A stretch of 64,000 nt of DNA from a virus. The stretch spans positions 1-64,000 of IMG/VR virus record IMGVR_UViG_3300043448_000837. The stretch is one strand, 5' to 3'. The notes below the pieces were generated by a model. That model was given only the letters and a program-made list of their open reading frames with translations. It was not told the DNA's origin and ran no database searches. Positions 57,386 through 64,000 of the stretch are shown here, in pieces; position 1 is the first letter of the stretch; every line of letters begins with the position of its first letter. The position numbers and the translations under genes were made by a program.

Positions 57386-57986
57386 TTCCCGAACCCTCAC
57401 CTCCCTTCAGTGCCATGAAGGCGTCCCTGAACCCCCACCATCGCATTTCGTACTCCCCGGCCCCCCACTCACCATACTTTTCGTAGTAGGCTTTCAAAGC
57501 CGGGGACAGTTCGTATTTCACGCAGTAGTCGTCGTACAAGTCAAAGACTTTGTTGATAGCGGCCTTGCAAGGATCATCCAGCTCGTACTCTTCGTGTTCT
57601 TCCACGAATTCCAGCATATCCTTAAGAGCCGCAACCTCATCTTCGTTAAAACTGCAAGAAATCTCACCTTGCTCGTAACTCGGAATCAGTTCCGCCTCCA
57701 GCGCCTCGTCAGTCATGATTGGTTGCATATTTGCAAACAGGTGTTTAGCTACTTCTTTGCTTTGCTCTTTGATGTTTGCCTGGGCTCTTGCCATCGCGAT
57801 TCCTTTGGCAAGGTAACCCCAGTCGCGCACTTCGGTGACGGGTTTCGTTTCACCGCAAACCTCACATTGCCCTTCATAGATGCTTGAGCACCCGACAGAA
57901 TACTTGCCGTATGCTTGACCGCAATCTTTGCACACAACGTCGGCTTGGGTCAGCCTTGTGACTAGGTTTTCACTCAAGGGTTTCAT
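57378..57986 (-). CDS. Zinc-finger protein with acidic helical domain
   Basis: 202 residues. The N-terminus has CKDCG...YEGQCEVCGET (two CxxC pairs, about residues 19-45), then a helical acidic region and a Tyr/Trp-rich C-terminus. A four-Cys zinc finger is likely. Function unknown. Confidence 0.75.
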   Translation of the reverse strand: MKPLSENLVTRLTQADVVCKDCGQAYGKYSVGCSSIYEGQCEVCGETKPVTEVRDWGYLAKGIAMARAQANIKEQSKEVAKHLFANMQPIMTDEALEAELIPSYEQGEISCSFNEDEVAALKDMLEFVEEHEEYELDDPCKAAINKVFDLYDDYCVKYELSPALKAYYEKYGEWGAGEYEMRWWGFRDAFMALKGGEGSGNE

Positions 57987-58177
57987 CTGCCTTGCTCCTG
58001 GTTTTGATTGTAATAGTAAGGAAAGAGTTCTCTCAGAATTGTGTCAACGGCGTTGTAGGTTTTACCTCCAATCTTGCAACTCTCAAGCTGGTAACGGCGA
58101 AGGAGTTGGTAAAGGGTACGGTACTCAGAGGGGGTCATAGTTTCTTTGTGCAGCGCACAGAAATTGGGCTCAGTCAT
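57983..58177 (-). CDS. MTEPNF-type small protein (64 aa)
   Basis: Starts MTEPNFCALHKET, similar to the MTEPNFRALCAEL start of the ALAQPEPQGP protein at 47202-47450, then MTPSEYRTLYQLLRRYQLES. GGAG precedes the ATG. Function unknown. Confidence 0.72.
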   Translation of the reverse strand: MTEPNFCALHKETMTPSEYRTLYQLLRRYQLESCKIGGKTYNAVDTILRELFPYYYNQNQEQGR

Positions 58178-58386
58178 TTCTTCTCCTTAAGCTTCAGGTA
58201 ATTATACTCCGTGGCGCACTGTTTGGGTTGTTCGGTGCAGTAGATGATTCCGGCGTTTCTGCCACGTTCGATGTTACCTTTCTCTGGCAGAGTTGCGCCG
58301 ATAGAAATTAACATTCCCGAAACCACAAGGACGATAAAGCATGTCATAAATCCGACAAACACTGATTCTCCTTCTGTTCTTATCAT
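58174..58386 (-). CDS. Small membrane protein (70 aa)
   Basis: One transmembrane segment (residues about 10-30, FVGFMTCFIVLVVSGMLISI), then a basic, Cys-containing cytoplasmic or periplasmic tail ending KLKEKK. Function unknown. Confidence 0.75.
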   Translation of the reverse strand: MIRTEGESVFVGFMTCFIVLVVSGMLISIGATLPEKGNIERGRNAGIIYCTEQPKQCATEYNYLKLKEKK

Positions 58387-58625
58387 TCTCCACCCTCCAG
58401 TTCGTCGGCGATGAGCTCCAGGGTGCTTGCGCGGATGTACTCAACGCCGCCTATGAACTCAGTGTCTACCCGCCAATCGTTTGCAACAGCTCGCAGTGAA
58501 GCGGCGATAGTGGATGCCATCCGCGCTGCTTCATTGGAAACGTCGCAAGGATTAAGGTCGTATTCCTTGCGTATAGCTGCTGCAAGCACCGCATGCGCGG
58601 CGGGGGAGAGTTCAATCATTGGCAC
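58383..58625 (-). CDS. SPAAQAVL...IADELEG paralogue 1
   Basis: 80 residues: LSPAAHAVLAAAIRKEYD, AASLRAVANDW, LELIADELEGGE. One of four related small proteins in this region (also 58612, 59018, 61381). The C-terminal codons form a recurring DNA repeat (CTCCAGTTCGTCGGCGATG on the plus strand). Function unknown. Confidence 0.75.
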   Translation of the reverse strand: MPMIELSPAAHAVLAAAIRKEYDLNPCDVSNEAARMASTIAASLRAVANDWRVDTEFIGGVEYIRASTLELIADELEGGE

Positions 58626-58818
58626 CCTCCAGCTCCTCGGCGATCAGGCGGATCTGGGAGGAATCCACAGCGCGGACACCAAGAACGTCGTAACCAAGTT
58701 GCTCGTCAAGGGCACGCAGTGCGGCGGCAAGAGCTTTGCGATCGGTTTCGAACGAAGGCTCATTGTAAAGGCCAATTCGGTTGAAGGCAGTGTAAACTGC
58801 AAGAGCTTGAGAAGTCAT
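58612..58818 (-). CDS. SPAAQAVL...IADELEG paralogue 2 (divergent)
   Basis: 68 residues: LAVYTAFNRIG, KALAAALRALDEQ, RLIAEELEGAND. It lacks the SPAA start but keeps the LRA and EELEG segments. Overlaps its neighbour by 14 bp. Function unknown. Confidence 0.72.
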   Translation of the reverse strand: MTSQALAVYTAFNRIGLYNEPSFETDRKALAAALRALDEQLGYDVLGVRAVDSSQIRLIAEELEGAND

Positions 58819-59018
58819 TCGGGCAAAATAAAGTCAATGTCGGAGGCGATTGCGTTGAGAATCGCGGTCTCTTCCCACAGAAGAGTGCCGTAGTCGCGGG
58901 AACCCTTCTCGCAGGCACGATTGCACTCGTGGGTCAGATTGTGCGCCTCGTTGCGAAGGGCTTGGATCACACGCTCCCAATCGGCGCGGCAGAGGGTGAA
59001 GGTGTACAAAGGTTCCAT
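58815..59018 (-). CDS. Hypothetical protein (67 aa)
   Basis: MEPLYTFTLCRADWERVIQA start; helical and Cys-containing. ATGA-type overlap with both neighbours. Function unknown. Confidence 0.7.
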   Translation of the reverse strand: MEPLYTFTLCRADWERVIQALRNEAHNLTHECNRACEKGSRDYGTLLWEETAILNAIASDIDFILPE

Positions 59019-59296
59019 CAGTTGAAACCCTCCAGTTCGTCGGCGATGGCGAGGATTGCCTCACGGATTGAGTCACTTCTTGCCTCCATTCCTTGGTCCC
59101 ACTCGATGTGGCCAGTGAATGAGGCATAGTCATCGGGTGCTACCTGATCAGCAGCAGCTCGCAGAGCGGCGGCCACTTCCAATCGCGTGCATTGAAAAGC
59201 AACGATTTCGGTTTCCGGGTGACAAACGGAAGTTGCTGCATTCAGCACCGCCTGCGCGGCGGGAGAGAGAGTGGTCACAGCGGTTTCGTTTTCCAT
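59018..59296 (-). CDS. SPAAQAVL...IADELEG paralogue 3, leaderless
   Basis: 92 residues: LSPAAQAVLNAATSVCH, VAAALRAAADQV, AILAIADELEGFN. The ATG is six bases after TATAGT (module 8). First gene of the long unit down to 54529. Confidence 0.78.
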   Translation of the reverse strand: MENETAVTTLSPAAQAVLNAATSVCHPETEIVAFQCTRLEVAAALRAAADQVAPDDYASFTGHIEWDQGMEARSDSIREAILAIADELEGFN

Positions 59297-59370
59297 GAAT
59301 TAACTATAGCGCCTTTTGCCCGTTTTCGAAAGGGGGGCAAACCGCCCCATCAGGTAGGGGAAACCGTCCC
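59297..59370 (-). promoter_or_regulatory. Hairpin-promoter module 8
   Basis: GGGACGGTTTCCCCTACC hairpin, GGGGCGGTTTGCCC, TTTCGA (-35), 17-bp spacer, TATAGT (-10, 59303-59308), ATG six bases on. The hairpin overlaps the end of the 54-residue gene. Confidence 0.85.
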
Positions 59371-59514
59371 TCGGATGGGACCGTCGCCTTTGCCTTCCAG
59401 AGACTTTACAAGTAGCTCGGTGAACTTCTCTTGAGCCTCGGAATCGTACGCCATCATATTGCCGTTCAGCTCTCGAAGTAATTCGGTCAGATCCTTCCAC
59501 TCCTCTTGCTCCAT
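59350..59514 (-). CDS. Short protein (54 aa) ending in the intergenic hairpin
   Basis: ATG at 59514 with GAGGA 6 bases upstream; encodes MEQEEWKDLTELLRELNGNM and so on to a stop at 59350, whose last codons (GTVSPT) lie in the hairpin of module 8. Another frame of 75 codons on the same strand has no ribosome site and a shadow-like composition. Function unknown. Confidence 0.65.
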   Translation of the reverse strand: MEQEEWKDLTELLRELNGNMMAYDSEAQEKFTELLVKSLEGKGDGPIRGTVSPT

Positions 59515-59527
59515 GTTTCGTCCTCAA

Positions 59528-59806
59528 TCAAAAAACATCGTTTGGTGTGAATACTAGGCTAGCGTCTGCTGCCCACTCCACGATTCTATCTCCCAAGTCA
59601 AGTGCTTCTTCCGGGGATAGAAGAATCTCCTCAAAGTCACCATACTCAGATCGCCGCCCCAGAATATAGCGAGCAGCGTGTACAACTCGCTTCCAGAACG
59701 GTAACGGGCTTAGGTGTATTTCGATAAACAGGTCTTCGGTGTCCGAGGTAACTACGAGCGAATGCTGAATACTTCCGCAGCGGCAAAGGTATAGCGTTCG
59801 CTTCAT
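59528..59806 (-). CDS. Hypothetical protein (92 aa)
   Basis: MKRTLYLCRCGSIQHSLVVT start, mixed alpha/beta with a CRC motif. Overlaps the HAD gene end (ATGA). Function unknown. Confidence 0.7.
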   Translation of the reverse strand: MKRTLYLCRCGSIQHSLVVTSDTEDLFIEIHLSPLPFWKRVVHAARYILGRRSEYGDFEEILLSPEEALDLGDRIVEWAADASLVFTPNDVF

Positions 59807-60195
59807 CGCTTCACGTGAATTACAGGAACGTTGTTCCTCTGCAGCATCTCGATATTCCCAGCGTTATCGTCAGCCCAAACAAGCGGATCACCGTAGAACG
59901 AACGGATCCTGTTTAGGTGATCTTCCTTGATAACGTGATCCGGAACTCCCTCTTGATCGTCTGGGCGCATGAAGATTTGAATCGGAAGAAGGCCGCGCAT
60001 CTTCAACCATTCGGTTGTTTGTGGGCGCAGTCGTTCAGGGCGAGCGGTCGAGATTAGCAGAGGACGTTCAGCCTGGAGGGCGATTGCCACAAGAAGCATC
60101 GCGGCATTTTCTCTCAGGGTTAGGAGGTTGTTCTCGTCGTAATGCTCTGAGGTAAGGGTGCCATCAATGTCAAAGACAACAGGTTGTTTTCTCAT
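59803..60195 (-). CDS. HAD-family phosphatase (polynucleotide 3'-phosphatase-like)
   Basis: 130 residues from the ATG at 60195. Motif I VVFDIDGTL, motif II LLISTARPE, motif III/IV IKEDHL...PLVWADDNAGNI. Resembles the phosphatase half of T4 polynucleotide kinase and acid phosphatase-type HADs; could repair 3'-phosphate ends or dephosphorylate nucleotides. The substrate is not determinable here. Confidence 0.82.
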   Translation of the reverse strand: MRKQPVVFDIDGTLTSEHYDENNLLTLRENAAMLLVAIALQAERPLLISTARPERLRPQTTEWLKMRGLLPIQIFMRPDDQEGVPDHVIKEDHLNRIRSFYGDPLVWADDNAGNIEMLQRNNVPVIHVKR

Positions 60196-60449
60196 ACCAA
60201 TTTTGCTTGCAGTTTGTCCAGGGTCTGAAGAAGGTTGTTCATTCGGTTTGCCTCTTGCTGAGCCTCGTCCAGTTGCCCCCTCGTAACGTAGGTGGCGATT
60301 GTTTTCGAGCGCCCCGCGCGATAAGTTTCTGCGTAGGCGTCGGCGCATAGTGCCAGAATCGCCCACTGTTCGTTGGTCAGGGTTACCGAGCGACTGATTT
60401 CGTTCTCAGGCTCTCCTGCGAAAACAACTAGCTCTGTGTCAGTCAACAT
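60192..60449 (-). CDS. Hypothetical protein (85 aa)
   Basis: MLTDTELVVFAGEPENEISR start, then two helices (QWAILALCADAYAETYRAGR and EANRMNNLLQTLDKLQAKL). Coupled to the HAD gene. Function unknown. Confidence 0.7.
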   Translation of the reverse strand: MLTDTELVVFAGEPENEISRSVTLTNEQWAILALCADAYAETYRAGRSKTIATYVTRGQLDEAQQEANRMNNLLQTLDKLQAKLV

Positions 60450-60678
60450 TTTCTCTCTCTTTGAAGAATTCCGCTGCGATTCTGTCCGCGTTTCGCTTTA
60501 TTTCGTAGCGCACCCATGGGCTGTCCGGGTGATAGCGAACCTTGAACCAGAAACGTTGAAGCTCGATGCGGAGGAGCTTGGATTGCAACACTAACCAGTC
60601 ATACACGTTGCTATCTTGAACAACAACGTAAACGAGGCAAGCGCCAATCGTGAACCAAGTTAGTGTGGCGACGTTCAT
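60439..60678 (-). CDS. Small membrane protein (79 aa)
   Basis: N-terminal transmembrane segment (residues about 3-21, VATLTWFTIGACLVYVVV) followed by a basic amphipathic domain with aromatic residues. It overlaps the downstream gene by 11 bp. Function unknown. Confidence 0.72.
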   Translation of the reverse strand: MNVATLTWFTIGACLVYVVVQDSNVYDWLVLQSKLLRIELQRFWFKVRYHPDSPWVRYEIKRNADRIAAEFFKERENVD

Positions 60679-60860
60679 AGTATATTTGCCGAGTCAACTA
60701 CTACAAGAGTTGAATCGATAGCAACTAGCCACGTGTTCAACAGTTTTTTCAGTTTATCGTTATCAACGTTCTCACCGTTGATGTTTAGGTTGAGGTCAGT
60801 GTCGTGATCGCCGTTGTAAGACCGGTAGGAAAAGTCAACGGTGTTCTTTTCAGAGCTCAT
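60675..60860 (-). CDS. Hypothetical protein (61 aa)
   Basis: Started at the ATG at 60860, which overlaps the end of the previous gene; MSSEKNTVDFSYRSYNGDHD then LNLNINGENVDNDKLKKLLN, a beta-helix pattern. Function unknown. Confidence 0.65.
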   Translation of the reverse strand: MSSEKNTVDFSYRSYNGDHDTDLNLNINGENVDNDKLKKLLNTWLVAIDSTLVVVDSANIL

Positions 60861-61122
60861 TTTGTTTCTTGATGTTGAGTAGGAGAAGGAAGCCTTCGTA
60901 TTTTGAGAAGGTGGCAACAGGTTGCCAGTGGTTCAGATAAGAGGTCGAAAGATACCACTCGTCGTCTTTTTTGTAGACGCGAGCGACAGGAACACCCCCA
61001 TAACTAGCAGCGTAAATCACCTCCGCTTCCGAGGAGGAGACGATCCACAATGGTGACTGATAGTCCAAGGGTTTACCGTACTCGACGAATGTTCTCCCAG
61101 TAAGGAGAGTCTGGACGTTCAT
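60850..61122 (-). CDS. Hypothetical protein (90 aa)
   Basis: MNVQTLLTGRTFVEYGKPLD start, beta-rich. It overlaps the upstream gene by 50 bp, which is unusually long for this region, so the true start may be later. Function unknown. Confidence 0.65.
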   Translation of the reverse strand: MNVQTLLTGRTFVEYGKPLDYQSPLWIVSSSEAEVIYAASYGGVPVARVYKKDDEWYLSTSYLNHWQPVATFSKYEGFLLLLNIKKQNEL

Positions 61123-61381
61123 TGGGTTGCACCTTGATCGGAGTGAGAGTTGCTTTGCGACGCTTGAGAATTTCCCAGAGTCCCGCTTTCAATCGCGGGT
61201 CGGTAGTAGTATTATAGGCAGTCACGAGTTTCGTAAATGCCTCGTCGCGTTCGGGAATGCGGAGGTTTTCACGCGAGAGAATGTCTTTCGTGAGGTCAAG
61301 ATCGCCAGGTTTGCCTTGAACTTTTGCCCTGCCGAAATTGCCGGTGTGAACGCCAGTAGTTCGTAGTCCGTGATTTGCCAT
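61073..61381 (-). CDS. Hypothetical basic protein (102 aa)
   Basis: MANHGLRTTGVHTGNFGRAK start; helical middle (EAFTKLVTAYNTTTDPRLKA) and basic end. Starts at the stop of the paralogue gene (61381). Function unknown. Confidence 0.7.
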   Translation of the reverse strand: MANHGLRTTGVHTGNFGRAKVQGKPGDLDLTKDILSRENLRIPERDEAFTKLVTAYNTTTDPRLKAGLWEILKRRKATLTPIKVQPNERPDSPYWENIRRVR

Positions 61382-61587
61382 CAGTTAGCACCCTCCAGCT
61401 CGTCGGCGATGGCGAGGAGGATGTCAACAGGGACTACCTCAATCGTTTTATTTACCGCTACGTCGGCAAAGGTACTTTGTTTTGCAGCAGCTCGCAGCAC
61501 GGCGGCAACCGACAGCCTGTTGTCGCAAGGTGCTTTCAGGTAGGCATCCAGTACCGCCTGCGCGGCGGGGGAGAGAGGTTCAGTCAT
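61381..61587 (-). CDS. SPAAQAVL...IADELEG paralogue 4
   Basis: 68 residues from the ATG at 61587 (MTEPLSPAAQAVLDAYLKAP), VAAVLRAAAKQ, LLAIADELEGAN. The shortest clear member of the family. The frame is open further upstream but that overlaps the membrane protein gene. Coupled by ATGA. Confidence 0.75.
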   Translation of the reverse strand: MTEPLSPAAQAVLDAYLKAPCDNRLSVAAVLRAAAKQSTFADVAVNKTIEVVPVDILLAIADELEGAN

Positions 61588-61790
61588 AGATTTGAAAGAA
61601 AAACGAGTAGTTGTGCGATCAGAAGCAAAGTCAGGCCTATCGGGCCCATAATGACAAAGTAGGCGTAGAAAATCAACAGCATCATTGCGTCTACAAGTTC
61701 CATGCCTCTGATCCAATGGCGCTCGCTGAACGCGAAAATCAAGCACGAAAAGATGCCAGCGATGATCCAGAGGGTGGTGCTGCCAGTCAT
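61584..61790 (-). CDS. Small two-helix membrane protein (68 aa)
   Basis: Two hydrophobic segments, residues about 5-22 (TTLWIIAGIFSCLIFAF) and 36-66 (MMLLIFYAYFVIMGPIGLTL). A holin-like topology is possible but nothing else supports lysis function, and it lies in the early region. Function unknown. Confidence 0.72.
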   Translation of the reverse strand: MTGSTTLWIIAGIFSCLIFAFSERHWIRGMELVDAMMLLIFYAYFVIMGPIGLTLLLIAQLLVFLSNL

Positions 61791-62131
61791 TCAGGCAGCG
61801 CCTCCAGTGCGCGGCGGATCAGGTCAGAGTCCCCGCCAGATGTTTCAAATGCCGCTGCAAATGACTCAAAGTGGATCAGCGCCTGCTCCTTCAAGCTCGG
61901 CGGCTTGGGGCGGCGAATCATACGAAGATCTGTTGAAACATGCTTGCCGTCGCAAATCAATTCACGGGCAAGCACCTCGCAGCACGCCTCCAGCTCAGTG
62001 TCGGCGCCCCATTGAGCGGCGCGATCAATCATGTAATCTTCGCGCTCAACGCTAATAACCTTGAACGGCGACTCTGATAGCCATTCACACCGCAGCTCCG
62101 GCGGTGGGGTGATGGGGTGTTGGTTAGTCAT
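61787..62131 (-). CDS. RRALEALPE paralogue family, copy 2
   Basis: 114 residues from the ATG at 62131 (MTNQHPITPPPELRCEWLSE). Shares AAQWGADTELEACC, RRPKPPSLKEQAL and LIRRALEALPE with the protein at 56845-57201. No strong ribosome site. Function unknown. Confidence 0.72.
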   Translation of the reverse strand: MTNQHPITPPPELRCEWLSESPFKVISVEREDYMIDRAAQWGADTELEACCEVLARELICDGKHVSTDLRMIRRPKPPSLKEQALIHFESFAAAFETSGGDSDLIRRALEALPE

Positions 62132-62141
62132 GTTGGTTAAT

Positions 62142-62378
62142 TCAGTTGCCAGGAAAGGTGATCGTGAGCTCATCGCTCCAGAGAGCAGAACTTTCACAGC
62201 GAGACAGGTGCATCACGCAGCCTCCGCCAACCATTGTGAAGTCAGGGTCAAGTCGAACTAGGAAAGGTTGGTTGGAGTATTCAACTCGGCAGCAAAGGTA
62301 GTGACCCGGTGCGGTAGGTCTGTTGCGAGGTTTAAGGGTTAGGTTCGTTGTGAGGGGCACGGGGTCGTTTTCGTTCAT
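62142..62378 (-). CDS. Hypothetical protein (78 aa), leaderless
   Basis: The ATG is six bases after TATAGT (module 9). A beta-rich, Cys-containing protein (GHYLCCRVEYSNQPFLVRLD). First of a twelve-gene unit reaching 59350. Function unknown. Confidence 0.75.
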   Translation of the reverse strand: MNENDPVPLTTNLTLKPRNRPTAPGHYLCCRVEYSNQPFLVRLDPDFTMVGGGCVMHLSRCESSALWSDELTITFPGN

Positions 62379-62449
62379 GAATTAACTATAGCGCCTTTTG
62401 CCCGTTTTCGAAAGGGGGCAAACCGCCCTCCCAGGTACGGTTAACCGCC
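62379..62449 (-). promoter_or_regulatory. Hairpin-promoter module 9
   Basis: GGCGGTTAACCGTACCT region, GGGCGGTTTGCCC, TTTCGA (-35), 17-bp spacer, TATAGT (-10, 62385-62390), ATG six bases on. Nearly identical to module 7. Confidence 0.87.
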
Positions 62450-62578
62450 CTACTCGTGATAACCGATAATCACGTATCCTTGCTTCCTCAGGTCGTCCAA
62501 AGCGTGTTTCCCCCAGGGAACCCATCGCCACTCAGTTTTTCCACCTGTAAGAAGCAAGTGAACGCACATGTACCTCAT
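62450..62578 (-). CDS. Short protein (42 aa)
   Basis: ATG at 62578, one base after the exonuclease stop; encodes MRYMCVHLLLTGGKTEWRWV and ends IGYHE at TAG 62450, next to module 9. Possible alternative start at the internal ATG. Function unknown. Confidence 0.6.
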   Translation of the reverse strand: MRYMCVHLLLTGGKTEWRWVPWGKHALDDLRKQGYVIIGYHE

Positions 62579-62579
62579 C

Positions 62580-63461
62580 TCAGCACCCAAGTGTCTGCAG
62601 GATTTTACCTTTGCGCTTCAACATCTGCTTGAACTCAAGCGCCTCGAAGAGCGCCTCGACGTGAAGGGGAATGGGCGGACTCGACGCAAACCAGATCAGA
62701 TCCGGAACGTCGTGCTCCAGCGTTACCAAACGCAGGTTAGCGAGGAAAGTCCCGGCATTGTCTTTCACCTTCGGGTGAAGGCAAATTCGGTCGGCACCGG
62801 TGAGTCCCGAGAAAACGTCCTCCTTGGGGCGACTTTCCTCGATAATTTTGACGGCAGTCTTCGGACCGATCTTAGGAATCCCTGCCACGTTATCGCTGGA
62901 ATCACCGCTGAGCGCCTTGAAGTATTTGACCTCTGCCGGGAACACACCGAAGTGATTAAGCACGCCGTCAATGTCAACAAGCTCGATCTTCTTCGTCGAG
63001 CTAAACAGCAGGACCTTCACCCTGTTGCTAACTAACTGAAGCAAATCTTTGTCACAAGTTAAGATGTGAATTTCGTCGTAGGCCGTTGAATGACGTGAAA
63101 TATGCGCGATTACGTCGTCAGCCTCGTAGCCTGGTGCCTTCGCGATCGTCATGCCCAGCGTGGGCAAAACTTCATCCAGCAGCAGGCTTTGATCGGCGTA
63201 GTGGGCAATGTCGCCACCCTCACGATTGGCCTTGTAGGCAGTTGACTCTTTCTTGCGCCAGTTGTTTCCACCTTCGGCGCAGGGAATCACGCAGCTATAC
63301 TCTTCCTTCGCCATGATGGCAAAGAGTGCGTTTAGGAACCCCATTGTCCCGGTAACGGGAATTCCGGCCGAAGTTGTGAGCTCACCGCAGGTGCGTGTGA
63401 GTGCAGATCGCGAGCGGTGGAACAGGGCGGAGCAGTCGATTAGCAGCAGGCGGTTCTTCAT
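62580..63461 (-). CDS. 5'-3' exonuclease / flap endonuclease
   Basis: 293 residues of the PIN-like Pol I 5'-nuclease family. Acidic and helix-hairpin-helix signatures: LLIDCSALFHRSR (Asp9), GYEADDVIAH, TCDKDLLQLV and LSGDSSDNVAGIPKIGPKTAVKII (DNA-binding H3TH). Removes RNA primers or flaps; complements the polymerase at 38671, which has no such domain. Overlaps the phosphoesterase gene by 4 bp. Confidence 0.93.
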   Translation of the reverse strand: MKNRLLLIDCSALFHRSRSALTRTCGELTTSAGIPVTGTMGFLNALFAIMAKEEYSCVIPCAEGGNNWRKKESTAYKANREGGDIAHYADQSLLLDEVLPTLGMTIAKAPGYEADDVIAHISRHSTAYDEIHILTCDKDLLQLVSNRVKVLLFSSTKKIELVDIDGVLNHFGVFPAEVKYFKALSGDSSDNVAGIPKIGPKTAVKIIEESRPKEDVFSGLTGADRICLHPKVKDNAGTFLANLRLVTLEHDVPDLIWFASSPPIPLHVEALFEALEFKQMLKRKGKILQTLGC

Positions 63462-64000
63462 TGAGGGTCGGTTTCGATCTGAAAGAAGGTGTCTTGGGTG
63501 GCGTTGTAGGCAGTTAGCACTCCGGTTTTGTACGCAAGAGTGTCAATGCAAATACCGTTCGGAATTCGGTAGGGCAATGCGCCTTTCGGAGTGTGACCGA
63601 AGACAACTTTCTTGAGGTTCGGGGTCCACTTTTCAAATTGCGGCCCATCGTCCAGAAAGGGTTTCCGCATCCATAGAAATTGCTCTCGAAGGAAGTGCGT
63701 CCCCATCATCGTTTGGGGATCCTCACCAGGCGGGCACCCTGCGTGCGTAAACAGTGTGTCACCGATTACAGCGTAGTACGGCAGCTCGCGAAGCCATTCG
63801 GCGTGTTTCCGTAGTTTTTCGAAATCTTCCCAGTTTCCACCATTCTTGACCCAGTCTTCCCACCCGCAACCCTCGTCAGCGTTTAGAAACATCTGCTCGT
63901 GATTGCCACGAATCACGGTGAATGCCTCAAGACCGTTGCGAGTGGGATCCTCGAGAAGGCAGCGAGTGAGTTCCAGGACGACCAAGTCCTCCCCGCCACG
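63458..64000 (-). CDS. Calcineurin-like metallophosphoesterase, partial (N-terminus beyond the right edge)
   Basis: Open to the window edge; the visible residues begin RGGEDLVVLELTRCL, the continuation of a GDxVDRG motif. VIRGNHEQMFLNAD is the GNHE metal motif, FTHAGCPP the third motif and VVFGHTPKGAL the fourth. This is the PP1/diadenosine-tetraphosphatase-like class of serine/threonine phosphatases as found in lambda and other phages. Substrate unknown. I do not use the in-frame TTG at 63985 as a start because the motif extends past it. Confidence 0.9.
   Translation of the reverse strand, partial: RGGEDLVVLELTRCLLEDPTRNGLEAFTVIRGNHEQMFLNADEGCGWEDWVKNGGNWEDFEKLRKHAEWLRELPYYAVIGDTLFTHAGCPPGEDPQTMMGTHFLREQFLWMRKPFLDDGPQFEKWTPNLKKVVFGHTPKGALPYRIPNGICIDTLAYKTGVLTAYNATQDTFFQIETDPQ

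Noticed and set aside
59300-59527. 75-codon minus-strand frame over the 59350-59514 region
   Set aside because: It has an arginine-rich random composition, no ribosome site and overlaps the better-supported 54-residue frame that has GAGGA before its ATG.
46724-62449. Regularly recurring 70-bp intergenic repeats resembling a CRISPR or transposable element
   Set aside because: The copies are spread over 16 kb with genes between them, have no spacers of constant length and each contains promoter boxes before a start codon; they are regulatory modules.
1-64000. Prophage or integrated-element signals
   Set aside because: No integrase, excisionase, repressor pair or attachment-site duplication was seen; strand bias and gene content fit a virulent phage, although only part of the genome is visible.

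Overview
The window is a 64 kb piece of a tailed-phage genome with a contractile tail (myovirus morphology). Every gene I can support lies on the minus strand, so transcription runs from high to low coordinates. No integrase, repressor, tRNA or CRISPR array was seen. The host is probably a cyanobacterium. This is inferred from small-protein families I associate with cyanophages (the ALAQPEPQGP / RWGRPA proteins, the SPAAQAVL...LLAIADELEG paralogues, the ACRYYMSQT protein) and from a DNA polymerase resembling the Pol gamma-like enzymes reported in Acaryochloris phages. It is not proven here.

Reading in the direction of transcription, the right end (64000-62450) holds replication and repair functions: a metallophosphoesterase cut by the edge and a 5'-3' exonuclease. 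From 62378 to about 43588 lies an accessory ('early') region of many small, tightly overlapping genes. They form transcription units separated by a repeated intergenic module: a hairpin, then a sigma70-like promoter whose -10 box usually sits 6 bp before the start codon, which predicts leaderless mRNAs. Embedded here is a DNA-hypermodification cassette (53164-49112): a TET/JBP-type 2-oxoglutarate dioxygenase, a TET-associated glycosyltransferase, a HAD phosphatase, a nucleotidyltransferase and an aminoglycoside-phosphotransferase-like kinase. An HNH nuclease, a SprT-like protease and a GyrA/ParC-type topoisomerase subunit are also here.

From 43516 to 38265 come a coiled-coil protein, several unknowns and a 931-residue Pol gamma-like family A DNA polymerase. 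From 38256 leftward is the virion region. It contains a tail assembly chaperone pair joined by a probable -1 frameshift (CCCAAAC), a Mu gpG-like protein, a LysM protein, the tail sheath, a gp25-like wedge, a Mu-type head module (DUF935 portal, gpI-like protease/scaffold, gpF-like protein), a putative head decoration protein, the capsid and tail tube, baseplate J, large fibre proteins including a BspA-like leucine-rich-repeat fibre, an OB-fold spike, head-tail adaptors, TerL, PhoH and finally HNH/Cys-motif proteins. Many transcription units in this part are preceded by an 8-bp motif, GGGTAAAA, typically 21-30 bp before the start codon. I propose it is the late promoter element. Two homing-type endonucleases (GIY-YIG and HNH) sit at the left end. 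No tape-measure gene was recognised in the window.
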